From: Brevundimonas sp.
Lineage (GTDB): Bacteria > Pseudomonadota > Alphaproteobacteria > Caulobacterales > Caulobacteraceae
DNA: 64,000 bases
Direction: 5' to 3'
NCBI RefSeq assembly: GCF_016742135.1
Contig: NZ_JACVCG010000002.1
Span: 248,001-312,000 of the forward strand
Below are positions 8,441 to 18,026 of the stretch, in pieces. A model generated the notes under the pieces. The model did not search any database and was not told the DNA's origin. It worked only from the letters and a program-made list of their open reading frames with translations. Made by a program: the position numbers and the translations under genes. Position 1 is the stretch's first letter. The number at the start of each line of letters is the position of its first letter.

Positions 8441-9535
8441 TCAGCTGGCCGGTGGGGAAATACCGTCTGAAGGGTCTGAAGGGTCTGAAACGGCCTCCCT
8501 CATCTCCTCTCCGTTTGCGGGGAGGTGGCGCGACGGCGCAGTCGGCGTGACGGAGGGGGCGGCGCTTCCGTGGCTCATGACGGCGGGCGCGGCCAGCGAC
8601 ATTTTCGGACAGGGCACCGCCGCCCCCTCCACCGCTATGCGGTCCCCCTCCCCATCAAGATGGGGAGGTGATGAGAATTTGCTGTCTGAAGGGTCTGAAT
8701 GGTCTCCTCCCTGTTGCGGAGCAATGGGGAGGTGGCGCGGCGCATCTTGCGCCGTGACGGAGGGGTTCTGGGCCGAGGGCTGAGGGCTGTGCGCGGGGTG
8801 AAGATCCCCTCCACCACTTCGTGGTCCCCCTCCCCACCCGAGGTGGGGAGGAGACGCTGCGTCCTCCCGCAATTTACCGTCTGAACCGTCTGAACCGTCT
8901 GAATTCGCCCTGGCCAGCGATCGCGCCATCGCCTGGATTTCGGCGACCTGGGCTTCGAGGGCGTCCATGAGGGGATTGGGTTTCGCCTGCGGTACTACCC
9001 CCTCCACCCCAGCGCTTTGCGCTGCGGTCCCCCTCCCCCGTGGGGGGAGGAATACCGGCTTCCGGGCCATGTCCAGCAGGGTGCGGTGCAGGCGCATCCA
9101 GCGGCCGGCTTCGGTGGCGTGGCCCTTCAGGATGACGCGGTTCAGGCGGATGAGCGCGTGGTTGGCCATGTCGGCATAGTCGGGCAGGCCCGCCTCAAGC
9201 TCGGCCTCGAGGTCGACGGGTTCGGGGGCGGGCTGATCCTGACGACGCCAGCCTTCCTCGGCGGCGCGGTTGCGGAGCGTCGAGACCCGCATGCCGTAGC
9301 GGTCGCAGACGACCGAGGCCGACTCGCCCGCCAGATAGTCGGCCCGGGCGCGGGCCCAGGTGGCGTCCGAGGCGCGGTGATGGCCGGAGCGACCGGATGC
9401 GCGGGATCGGGGCTCGCGCTCGGCGAAGATGCCGGCGCATTCGTCGTCGATGCTGGCGCGGTCGGGGTCGTAGTCGGGATCGTGGCCGGGCCAGTCGTTG
9501 GGCCAGTAGCCGTCTTCGGTGTGGTTTGGGTCCAT
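8441..9535 (-). CDS. HTH-like protein whose C-terminus is translated REP repeats
   Basis: A 364-residue ORF of unknown function. GGAGAG lies shortly before the ATG at 9535. Residues 1-160 look like a genuine protein: an acidic start and a helix-turn-helix-like segment (residues about 60-95, with SVVCDRYGMRVSTLRNRA) resembling those in small terminase or transposase-type DNA-binding proteins, followed by a helical region. From about residue 162 the protein is read through palindromic repeats: a first insert at 8998-9050, normal-looking sequence, then a run of repeats from 8903 to the stop that gives SDG and PSDPSD strings and Pro/Gly-rich low complexity. The natural C-terminus is probably lost or lies near residue 215. 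The N-terminal half is likely real; the function of the tail is doubtful. Confidence 0.55.
   Translation of the reverse strand: MDPNHTEDGYWPNDWPGHDPDYDPDRASIDDECAGIFAEREPRSRASGRSGHHRASDATWARARADYLAGESASVVCDRYGMRVSTLRNRAAEEGWRRQDQPAPEPVDLEAELEAGLPDYADMANHALIRLNRVILKGHATEAGRWMRLHRTLLDMARKPVFLPPRGRGTAAQSAGVEGVVPQAKPNPLMDALEAQVAEIQAMARSLARANSDGSDGSDGKLREDAASPPHLGWGGGPRSGGGDLHPAHSPQPSAQNPSVTAQDAPRHLPIAPQQGGDHSDPSDSKFSSPPHLDGEGDRIAVEGAAVPCPKMSLAAPAVMSHGSAAPSVTPTAPSRHLPANGEEMREAVSDPSDPSDGISPPAS
8464..8903. repeat. Cluster of REP-like palindromes and TCTGAANNG tandem repeats
   Basis: Four GC-rich palindromic elements lie at 8494-8560, 8623-8669, 8704-8765 and 8806-8851. They alternate in orientation and share the arms CCCCTCC, CCCCCTCCCC and GGGGAGG. 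Between them are short tandem arrays of a 9-base unit TCTGAANNG: three units at 8466-8492, two at 8685-8702 and three at 8880-8903. All of this lies inside the reverse-strand ORF 8441-9535. The alternating order resembles bacterial interspersed mosaic elements. Confidence 0.75.
8998..9050. repeat. Fifth REP-like palindrome, inserted in frame in the ORF
   Basis: The same family as the cluster at 8464-8903: CCCCTCCACC, an inner GCGCTTTGCGC hairpin, then CCCCCTCCCCC and GGGGGGAGG. On the reverse strand it adds about 18 codons within the HTH-like ORF without breaking the frame, between normal-looking helical segments. Confidence 0.7.
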
Positions 9536-10100
9536 GGCGTTCTCTCCGTATGTCTCAACCGGCCAGTGTGCGGGGGCGGGGAGGTAGGGCGGGGAGAACG
9601 GTCCGGGAAACGGTGGGGGTGTTGAAAGGGTTGGGGAATCGGGCGGCGGCTATCCTATCTGCTGCCCTGAACCCGACATCCACCCGCCTCAAGCAAGAGG
9701 TTCATCACAAAGACCACAAAGAAGGCACGAAGAACACGACGGGGGTGGAGTTTGACCCACCCTCATTGTTCCTTCTCCCGATGGGAGAAGGTGGCGCGTG
9801 AGCGCCGGATGAGGGTCGTTGGTGTCTGTCGGCGACAGCCGTGGCAGGGCCGGTGCGACGGCTCACGCCGAAGGAGACGGTTAGCCCCTCACCCCCAACC
9901 CCCTCTCCCAACGGAGAGGGGACTTAAGAATGAGGTTCATCACAGCGGACACAGCGAAGGCACGGCGGTCACGGCGGGGTGGTGCGGGGTCCGATGTCAG
10001 AGGCTCGGCGGAGTGGCCAGTGGGGACTCTGCGAATTTCCGCGATGGGTGGAAAGGGGACGTCGCCACATCTACAGTCACTGTCTGGGATGGGGGGTGCA
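9536..10100. other. 565-base intergenic region made largely of repeats
   Basis: No gene is supported here. The stretch contains a GTTCATCACA-headed repeat at about 9699-9738, the 153-base structured element at 9771-9923, and a second GTTCATCACA repeat at about 9934-9975 followed by a GGCACGGCGGTCACGGCG run. The ORFs that can be read across it are translations of these repeats. The last 100 bases lead into the small gene at 10101. Confidence 0.6.
9771..9923. repeat. 153-base structured intergenic repeat, copy 1
   Basis: A small non-coding element with an outer hairpin at each end: CCTTCTCCCGATGGGAGAAGG on the left and CCCCTCTCC-caac-GGAGAGGGG on the right. The two ends are imperfect inverted copies of each other (both followed by GATGAGGG or its complement CCCTCAC). 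The centre carries nested arms TCGGCG...CGCCGA and AGCCGT...ACGGCT. By hand alignment it matches copy 2 at 54373-54525 without gaps, with 15 mismatches in 153 positions, most of them in the centre. It resembles a REP doublet or MITE. Confidence 0.8.
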
Positions 10101-10424
10101 ATGTTCCGATGGTTGCGGCGAAAATCGGCTGGCCTTCACCCCGAGGTGTCGCACCTTGCTGGGTTAATGCGGGAGATTGAGGACGTCTTGCGTGCTGGAG
10201 GTGCAGTTCGTTGGGCAAATCAGGTCTCCCGTTGCGCCGATATAGTCGAACGATCCGACGGCTACGGTGTTGAGCGCTTTCTTCAGCTCTACGGTGGAAT
10301 GGGGTCGATCAACGATCTATCGCTACATCGCAACGGCGTTCCTTTGGTTGAGGAGAACGGTCGACTAGAGCGGTTGCTCAGTGAAGCTTTTGAGCTTGCC
10401 AGTCGGCTGAAGCGCTCCAGCTAA
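10101..10424 (+). CDS. Small uncharacterised protein with GGMGSxND motif
   Basis: A 107-residue predicted cytoplasmic protein. GGGGGG lies about 5 bases before the ATG at 10101; the frame is open further upstream only through repeats. It is mostly helical (LMREIEDVLRAGG, then ADIVERSDGYGVERFLQLY), followed by the sequence YGGMGSINDLSL. I associate that motif with a small family of unknown function, possibly DUF6966, but I am not certain. Base composition is visibly less GC-rich than the neighbouring core genes, and it follows a repeat block, so acquisition by transfer is plausible. Confidence 0.6.
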   Translation: MFRWLRRKSAGLHPEVSHLAGLMREIEDVLRAGGAVRWANQVSRCADIVERSDGYGVERFLQLYGGMGSINDLSLHRNGVPLVEENGRLERLLSEAFELASRLKRSS

Positions 10425-10606
10425 CGTCCGCAATAGGTCGCTAGCGGGCTTCCGGTGTCGGGACGCTCCCCAAAATGGTGCGGTGCACAAAAATCCCTTG
10501 CATTCCCTTCGCACTTGCACCATATGGCACATCAACGCCCCGGGAATTCGCGTGGGGTGGACCTTTCAGAGCGGCGCAGGCCGCCACCGAACCAGGAGAT
10601 GTGACC

Positions 10607-11077
10607 ATGGCTGACACCGCCGAGACCACCAAGAAGACCGTCGAGACCGCCACCGCCAAGGCCCAGGCCCAGGCTGAAAAGATCCAGGCCGCCGGCGCGC
10701 AAGCCGTCCGCGAAGGCATGGACAAGTCGCTGGCCTCGATGAGCGAGCTGAGCGTCCAGGCCAAGAAGAACCTCGACGCCGTGGTCGAGTCGGCCGCCGC
10801 TGCCCAGAAGGGCACCGAGGCCCTGACCAAGCAGGCCGCCGCCTATTCGCGCAAGTCGTGGGAAGACGGCATCGCCGCCGCCCAGTCGCTGGCCCAGGCC
10901 CGCTCGGTCCAGGAAATGATCGAGCTGCAGACCAGCTTCACCAAGTCGGCCATCGAGCTGTATGTGGCCGAAATGAACAAGGCCGCCGAAGTCCTGACCG
11001 CCTCGGTCAAGGACAGCTTCAAGCCGATCAACGAGCGCGTCACCGCCTCGGTCGAGAAGTTCCAGGCCGCTCGCTAA
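10607..11077 (+). CDS. Phasin family protein
   Basis: A 156-residue, almost wholly helical, Ala/Lys/Glu-rich protein of the phasin type that coats polyhydroxyalkanoate granules. It starts MADTAETTKK, has repeated A-x-A-Q/E heptad-like segments through residue 60, and the phasin core EMIELQTSFTKSAIELYVAEMNKAAEV near residues 100-128. The ATG at 10607 is chosen over in-frame upstream codons because AGGAG lies 8 bases before it and the family normally begins here. A strong terminator follows at 11105. No PHA synthase is in the window, so the granule role rests on the family. Confidence 0.87.
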   Translation: MADTAETTKKTVETATAKAQAQAEKIQAAGAQAVREGMDKSLASMSELSVQAKKNLDAVVESAAAAQKGTEALTKQAAAYSRKSWEDGIAAAQSLAQARSVQEMIELQTSFTKSAIELYVAEMNKAAEVLTASVKDSFKPINERVTASVEKFQAAR

Positions 11078-11104
11078 GCCGAGTTTCCTGACTGATCATG
11101 GACG

Positions 11105-11133
11105 GGCCCCGGTGGAAACGCCGGGGCCTGTTT
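11105..11133 (+). terminator. Intrinsic terminator after the phasin gene
   Basis: A perfect 8-bp stem, GGCCCCGG pairing with CCGGGGCC across an 8-base loop (TGGAAACG), followed by TGTTT. It lies 28 bases downstream of the phasin stop codon and is correctly placed to end that transcript. Confidence 0.7.
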
Positions 11134-11263
11134 GCGTTCGGGCCCCGTTTTCGCGGGAGGGCGACCGGGTCCGTCAGATTTCACAAGGACCTGTGACTGG
11201 ACGCCGCTTCAATTCGGGACATGATGACCTACATGATCAGTTCTTCCCCGAACCGGACGTCGA

Positions 11264-11593
11264 ATGCCCCAGAACCGGCCTGATGAGACGGGTGGGGGTC
11301 GCGGGACCGCTGTCGTCACCGAGACCCGCCCCAAGCTGAAAAAACCGTCGCTGTATCGCGTTCTGATTTTGAACGACGACTACACGCCGATGGAATTCGT
11401 CGTCTATGTGCTGGAACGCTTCTTCGGAAAGAGCCGCGAGGACGCGACTCGCATCATGCTGCTCGTGCACCAGAACGGTGTGGGGGTGTGCGGGGTGTTC
11501 ACCTATGAGGTGGCCGAGACCAAGGTCGCCCAGGTGGTCGAGACGGCCCGGCGGCACCAGCACCCCCTGCAATGTACGATGGAAAAGGACTGA
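11264..11593 (+). CDS. clpS: ClpS adaptor for the N-end rule
   Basis: ClpS binds N-terminal Leu, Phe, Trp or Tyr residues (N-degrons) and hands the proteins to ClpA for degradation by ClpAP. The 109-residue product has a flexible N-terminal tail and the conserved pocket residues LNDDYTPM (N37, D38, D39, M43) and LVHQNG (H69). These are the ligands for the N-degron amino group and side chain. It precedes clpA by 15 bases, forming a two-gene operon. Bpt, which makes such degrons, is encoded at 62469-63203. Confidence 0.95.
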   Translation: MPQNRPDETGGGRGTAVVTETRPKLKKPSLYRVLILNDDYTPMEFVVYVLERFFGKSREDATRIMLLVHQNGVGVCGVFTYEVAETKVAQVVETARRHQHPLQCTMEKD

Positions 11594-11608
11594 GAGGAGC
11601 CTTCGCCC

Positions 11609-13924
<2,316 letters not shown>

Positions 13925-13943
13925 CTGTGATGTGACCCACGAA

Positions 13944-13973
13944 AAGGGCCCGGAGAGCGATCTCCGGGCCCTT
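13944..13973. terminator. Terminator hairpin between clpA and the CsbD gene
   Basis: A perfect 13-bp stem (AAGGGCCCGGAGA and its complement) capped by a GCGA tetraloop. The flanking A-run on the left makes a T-run on the reverse strand, so it ends the reverse-strand CsbD transcript well. For clpA it offers a strong stem with a weak tail. It lies 19 bases after the clpA stop and 19 bases beyond the CsbD stop. Confidence 0.75.
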
Positions 13974-13992
13974 GCTCTGTCAGGGGATGCGT

Positions 13993-14298
13993 TTAGCGAC
14001 GGCGGCCGAGCGCACCCAGCACCACGGCCAGACCGGCGACGATACCGGTGGTCAGCAGCGGCTTGCGGCGAGCGAAGTCCAGACCCTTGCGGGCCGTGTC
14101 TTGATAGTCGGCGGGGGCGCGGGCGACGAGGCCGTCAAGGCCGTCGATGACCCGGCCATAGGCGTCGCGGGCCTTGCCCTTGTATTCGGTGAGGCGGCCG
14201 TCGAGCTCCAGCTTGCGATCGCCGGTCAGTCGGCCGAGCCCGGTGCGCGTCTTGCCGATAGCCTGCTCAGCGGCGCCTTCGATACGTTGATCGGTCAT
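13993..14298 (-). CDS. CsbD family stress protein with C-terminal membrane helix
   Basis: A 101-residue protein with the CsbD signature: EGAAEQAIGKTRTGLGRLTGD near the N-terminus, then GRLTEYKGKARDAYGRV. CsbD proteins are small general-stress proteins of unknown mechanism. This one has a C-terminal hydrophobic segment (TTGIVAGLAVVLGALG) before an RRR end, so it may be membrane-associated, unlike the soluble Bacillus form. AGGAGAACTTC lies just before the ATG at 14298, which decides the start over an in-frame codon at 14382. Confidence 0.8.
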   Translation of the reverse strand: MTDQRIEGAAEQAIGKTRTGLGRLTGDRKLELDGRLTEYKGKARDAYGRVIDGLDGLVARAPADYQDTARKGLDFARRKPLLTTGIVAGLAVVLGALGRRR

Positions 14299-14468
14299 GA
14301 AGTTCTCCTGATGGGATGGGGGTGGGGCGTTAGCCATCAAGCGCGTGCGGCGCAGCAGAGTTCCGTCGCTGGCCTGCGACATCGCAGCGCTGGGGCAGAC
14401 TCAGGGTTGTTGACAGGCTCTGGCCCATCTGATGTCTAGTCGTTCGGGGAACGTGGGTTGGGGAGGCC

Positions 14469-16157
14469 ATGGACTTGCCGCTGCCGGCAGCCGTTCGAAA
14501 GGGCAGGGGCTTCATCGCCCTGTTGGGTCTGATTGTCGCCCTCGTGGCTGTGTGGGGACCGGCGCAGGCGCAGGACCGCTACGCCCTGATCATCGGCATT
14601 AACGACTATGAGAGCGGTAACGATCTCTACAACCCGGTGCGGGATGCGCGGGATGTCGCCGACCGGCTGGGCAAGCTGGGATATACGCTCGTCGGCGGCG
14701 GTGCCCAGATTGACCTGACCCGGGCGGAATTGCTGGACCAGGTCGACGCCCTGGCGAGGCGGCTGCGCCCCGGAGACATGGTCTTCGTCTATTTCGCGGG
14801 TCACGGCAGCTATTTCGGCGACGGGGCCCAAGCGGAGACCTATCTGATTCCCAAGGATGACAGGGCCCTGCGGTACCGGGAGGATTTGCCGGAGCAGGCG
14901 GTGAAGCTGACCGCCTTGCTAGGTCGATTGCATGAGGCCCAGGTCACTGGCGTGGTGGTGATCGATGCCTGCCGCAATCTGCGGCTGCCGAGTCGTCAGA
15001 CGGGAGGGACCTCCACGGGCCTTGCCATGCCGAACGGCCGGGCGGCCACCGGGCTACTGGTCGCGTATTCTGCTGATATCGGTGAGGAAGCGGCAGATGG
15101 AAGGGCGGGGGCCAACAGCCGGTTTGCGGCCGCGCTGCTTCCGCGGCTGGATGGCTCCGTCGACCGGGTGGACGACATCTTCATGCTGGTAAGGCGTGAT
15201 GTGCGTCTGGCGTCGGGGGGACGGCAGAACCCGATGGTTGCCAGCTATCTGACCGCGCCGCTCTATCTGACGGCGGCGCTTGCGCCGGCCCCGGCCACTC
15301 TGTTGCCCGGGGAGACGCAGGACAGCGCCCGCAAGCGTGAGGCGTGTGAGGCGGGTAACGCTGCCGCCTGCAACGATCTGGGCGCCATCCATGAAGCGGG
15401 GCGGGGAGTGCCGCAGGACCATGCAAGGGCCGCCATATTGTTTGAGCGGGCGTGCGATGGGGACGTGTTCGTCGCCTGCCGGAATCTGGGGATTCTGCAT
15501 CTCTACGGACGCGGGGTCGCACGGGACGTGGAGCGCGCCTTCGCCCTGTTCGAAACGGCGTGCAGCGGGGGCTCGGCCTTGGGCTGCAACAGCCTGGGCT
15601 ATATGTATCGGGACGGGGTGGGCGTGGCGCCGGACGATGTTCGCGCCGTCGCGCTTTACCAGTCGGCGTGCGACGGGGGCAGCGCAGAAGGCTGCTCCAG
15701 TCTGGGGTTCATGTACGCCGAGGGCCGCGCGGTACCCCGCGACGATACCCGGGCCGCGCGGCTCTATGATCAGGCCTGCCAGGGCGGGTCTGCACCGGGC
15801 TGTGCAAACCTGGGCTTTGCCTATGCCAACGCTCGCGGGGTGCCGCACGACGACCGGCGTGCCGCGTCTACCTTGCGGCGGGCGTGCGACGGCAATGATG
15901 TTGCCGCCTGTAGCGGCCTGGCGTTCCACTATGACGCCGGGCTGGGTGTGGAGCGGGACCTGCCGCGGGCGCTCTATCTATATCGACGGGCGTGTGACGC
16001 CGATTTCGGGCCGGCCTGCGGCAATCTGGGCCGAATGTATGCCGAAGGCCGGGGCGGTATCGCCAATCTGAGCCTGGCACGCACCGCGCTGAGGCGAGGC
16101 TGCGCGCTGGGTTACCCGTATGCGTGTGAGTACGAAGCGTATCTGAACGACCGATAG
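14469..16157 (+). CDS. Exported caspase-like protease with cysteine-paired Sel1 repeats
   Basis: A 562-residue protein. Residues 12-34 form a signal peptide. Residues 36-270 are a caspase-fold (peptidase C14, orthocaspase-type) domain with the catalytic dyad His112 in YFAGHGSYFGDG and Cys168 in VVVIDACRN. Residues 285-562 are about eight tandem 36-residue Sel1-like repeats. Each carries a C-x7-C pair (such as ACDGGSAEGC), the arrangement of the disulphide-linked Helicobacter cysteine-rich proteins, which fits export to an oxidising periplasm. The protease should cleave after basic residues if it follows the orthocaspase rule. A lipoprotein gene follows 82 bases downstream. No substrate or partner is evident. 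The domain calls are firm; the role is unknown. Confidence 0.85.
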   Translation: MDLPLPAAVRKGRGFIALLGLIVALVAVWGPAQAQDRYALIIGINDYESGNDLYNPVRDARDVADRLGKLGYTLVGGGAQIDLTRAELLDQVDALARRLRPGDMVFVYFAGHGSYFGDGAQAETYLIPKDDRALRYREDLPEQAVKLTALLGRLHEAQVTGVVVIDACRNLRLPSRQTGGTSTGLAMPNGRAATGLLVAYSADIGEEAADGRAGANSRFAAALLPRLDGSVDRVDDIFMLVRRDVRLASGGRQNPMVASYLTAPLYLTAALAPAPATLLPGETQDSARKREACEAGNAAACNDLGAIHEAGRGVPQDHARAAILFERACDGDVFVACRNLGILHLYGRGVARDVERAFALFETACSGGSALGCNSLGYMYRDGVGVAPDDVRAVALYQSACDGGSAEGCSSLGFMYAEGRAVPRDDTRAARLYDQACQGGSAPGCANLGFAYANARGVPHDDRRAASTLRRACDGNDVAACSGLAFHYDAGLGVERDLPRALYLYRRACDADFGPACGNLGRMYAEGRGGIANLSLARTALRRGCALGYPYACEYEAYLNDR

Positions 16158-16239
16158 TCATGGCGGCTTTCCCGACCCATGGCACCGCGGAGAGAGTCTT
16201 GAGGGGCAATACGCCCGCTTCAAATCCAAGGAGATCGCT

Positions 16240-16791
16240 ATGAGAATTTTTGCCGGACTTGCGGTGCTGGCGAGCGGTATCGCTGTCACCTCCTGCGTTC
16301 CTAACGAGTTCTGTTGCCTGCCAATCACAAACGTCACCGCTGTGAGCTTCAGCGACACACTCGATTTCGACAAGGCCCTGCATTCCACGCTCAAGGGCAA
16401 CACGGCCATCGTGACTGTCGCCATGCCGGATCCGAAGGTCGCGACCGTCGCGTCTTTGTCTCCTGGAGCCGTTGTTGTGAATGAGGCCCTCGAGGTCCTG
16501 GTGGGCGGGGACCTGAATGTCGGTTCGCATCGCTTGGCTCCGTGGGTCAATGTTCCTGCGGTGGCGGGCCGGAAAACGCACTGGTGCAGCACAGAGGGCG
16601 TAGCGCGGGGATACATGGGAATCGCGACAGAGGTGCTGGCCAAGGTTCTCAAGTATGAACCGGCCCGGGATTACTCGGCGGTGGTGGTCTATGACTCGGC
16701 CGACCGCGTGCAATATGTGCGGTTCGTCCACAACGCCCCCGACACGATGACCTGCGCCGATGCCATCGCCATGGCACCAGCGCCTTCATAG
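16240..16791 (+). CDS. Putative lipoprotein of unknown function
   Basis: A 183-residue product with a short signal peptide and lipobox (AVTSC, Cys about residue 19), closely followed by a CC pair. AAGGAGATCGCT before the ATG is a good ribosome binding site. The body alternates beta-like segments (NTAIVTVAMPDPKVATV, SAVVVYDSADRVQYVRFV), with two late cysteines (HWCST, MTCAD) that could pair. I recognise no family. It follows the caspase-like gene by 82 bases on the same strand and is somewhat less GC-rich than its neighbours, so the two may be a unit. Confidence 0.65.
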   Translation: MRIFAGLAVLASGIAVTSCVPNEFCCLPITNVTAVSFSDTLDFDKALHSTLKGNTAIVTVAMPDPKVATVASLSPGAVVVNEALEVLVGGDLNVGSHRLAPWVNVPAVAGRKTHWCSTEGVARGYMGIATEVLAKVLKYEPARDYSAVVVYDSADRVQYVRFVHNAPDTMTCADAIAMAPAPS

Positions 16792-16803
16792 CGTTCTGAA
16801 GTT

Positions 16804-16839
16804 CGCCTGACCCGGAAAAGGCAATGCCGGGGTCAGGCG
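16804..16839. terminator. Hairpin between convergent genes
   Basis: CGCCTGACCC pairs with GGGTCAGGCG (10 bp) with a short GG/CC extension. Its right arm overlaps the stop codon of the reverse-strand marR gene. Neither side has a T-run, so it may act as a weak or Rho-assisted end for both transcripts. Confidence 0.4.
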
Positions 16840-17276
16840 GTGGCGGTGACTTCGTTCAGACCTGAGCGGAGCGCGGAGACGTCGGTGAGCCCGGCATCGA
16901 GGCGACCGTGTTCCTGCGTCCAGATCGGCAGGGCCTCGGCGAGGATGGTGCGGCCCGCATCGGTCAGGGAGGCCCGGCGGCTGCGGCGATCCCGGGCGTC
17001 GGGGGTGGTTACCACAAGACCCTTGCGCTCAAGCGGCTTGAGGTTGGCGGTGACGGTCGATCGGTCCATGGCCAGCAGCTGGGCCACCGCACCGATAGTG
17101 GGGGGCTCGGGTCGGTTCAGACCGTTCAGCAGGCTGAACTGACCACTGGTCAGGCCCACCGGGGCGAGCGCCACGTCGAATCGCCGGGCCAGCACCCGCG
17201 CCGCTCGCTGGGCATGAAGGCACAGGCAGTGGTCCCGGACATGGAGCGTGGCCTGATAGGGCATCGGGTTTGACAT
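16833..17276 (-). CDS. MarR family transcriptional regulator
   Basis: A 147-residue winged-helix repressor. The helix-turn-helix and wing run through TIGAVAQLLAMDRSTVTANLKPLERKGLV (about residues 61-90) and DARDRRSRRASLTDAGR. N-terminal cysteines (CLCLHAQRA) could sense thiol-reactive compounds, as in MarR/OhrR relatives. The ATG at 17276 is chosen as the family start; longer in-frame readings would run back through the divergent GST gene. It is transcribed away from a GST-like gene, with a perfect palindrome between them, the usual layout of an autoregulated detoxification pair. Confidence 0.87.
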   Translation of the reverse strand: MSNPMPYQATLHVRDHCLCLHAQRAARVLARRFDVALAPVGLTSGQFSLLNGLNRPEPPTIGAVAQLLAMDRSTVTANLKPLERKGLVVTTPDARDRRSRRASLTDAGRTILAEALPIWTQEHGRLDAGLTDVSALRSGLNEVTATA

Positions 17277-17299
17277 ACGCTCAATTAGCTTGATATCAA
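17270..17299 (+). promoter_or_regulatory. Probable promoter and MarR operator between marR and the GST gene
   Basis: On the forward strand TTGACA (17270-17275) is followed after 18 bases by TATCAA (17294-17299), a plausible promoter for the GST gene. The -10 region overlaps the perfect 10-base palindrome TTGATATCAA at 17290-17299, well placed for repression by the adjacent MarR protein. On the reverse strand, TTGACT lies just beyond the palindrome and could serve marR. Confidence 0.55.
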
Positions 17300-17324
17300 C
17301 GTATAAGTCAAAGGGAGAGAGAGC

Positions 17325-17975
17325 ATGCCGACCGTCACCGCCTTCAAATGGGTGCCCCCTTTCGCGGAGGGGCTGGTCAGGGACCTGCGCGTGCGCTGGG
17401 CGCTGGAGGAGACGGGGCTGGCCTATGAAGATCGGCTGCTGGGCTTCGAGGACACGGCAACGCCGGAGTATCGCGCCTGGCAACCCTTTGGTCAGGTGCC
17501 CGCCTATCGGGATGGCACGGTCGAAATGTTCGAGAGCGGCGCCATCGTCCTGTGGATCGCCCAGTCGTCCGATCAGCTGATGCCCGCCGACCCCGCCGAC
17601 CGCGCCATGGTCATGACCTGGATGTTCGCGGCTCTGAACAGCGTCGAGCCGTCGGTCTCCGAACTGTCCGGGATCGATCTGTTCCACGCCGACGAGGCCT
17701 GGACCAGGGAGCGACGCCCGCAGGTTGAGGCCCGGGTGCGTCAGCGTCTCTCTGCCCTCCAGACGGCGCTGGGGGACCGCCCGTGGCTGGTCGAAGGCCG
17801 CTTCAGTGCGGCCGACATCCTGATGACCCATGTCCTGCGGGCGCTGCGGCACACCGATATCGTCGCGGATTATCCGGCGCTGGCCGCCTATGTCGCCCGG
17901 GCCGAGGCGCGGCCGGCGTTCCAGCGGGCGCTGGCGGATCAGATGAAGCCGTTCCGGGAACACGCCCCGGCCTGA
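17325..17975 (+). CDS. Glutathione S-transferase family protein
   Basis: A 216-residue cytosolic protein with the two-domain GST layout. The N-terminal thioredoxin-like half includes PFGQVPAYRDGTVEMFESGAIV (cis-Pro and the ES glutathione-binding pair). The helical C-terminal half has the WLVEGRFSAADI capping motif near residues 150-162. AAGGGAGAGAGAGC before the ATG is the ribosome binding site. The divergent marR gene and shared palindromic control region suggest induction by a small toxic or redox-active compound. The actual substrate cannot be read from the sequence. Confidence 0.87.
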   Translation: MPTVTAFKWVPPFAEGLVRDLRVRWALEETGLAYEDRLLGFEDTATPEYRAWQPFGQVPAYRDGTVEMFESGAIVLWIAQSSDQLMPADPADRAMVMTWMFAALNSVEPSVSELSGIDLFHADEAWTRERRPQVEARVRQRLSALQTALGDRPWLVEGRFSAADILMTHVLRALRHTDIVADYPALAAYVARAEARPAFQRALADQMKPFREHAPA

Positions 17976-18026
17976 GCCGGTCGCAGGCCCGTCCGGGGAC
18001 ACGCGTCAGTTTGTGGGGGGTGCGGG

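Noticed and set aside
8464..8903. CRISPR array
   Set aside because: Repeat units are 9 bases or variable palindromes, without unique spacers of constant length, and no cas gene is present.
9752..10180. ORFs across the 9.7-10.1 kb repeats
   Set aside because: They are translations of the 153-base element and adjacent repeats, without ribosome binding sites; only the part from 10101 in another frame looks like a gene.
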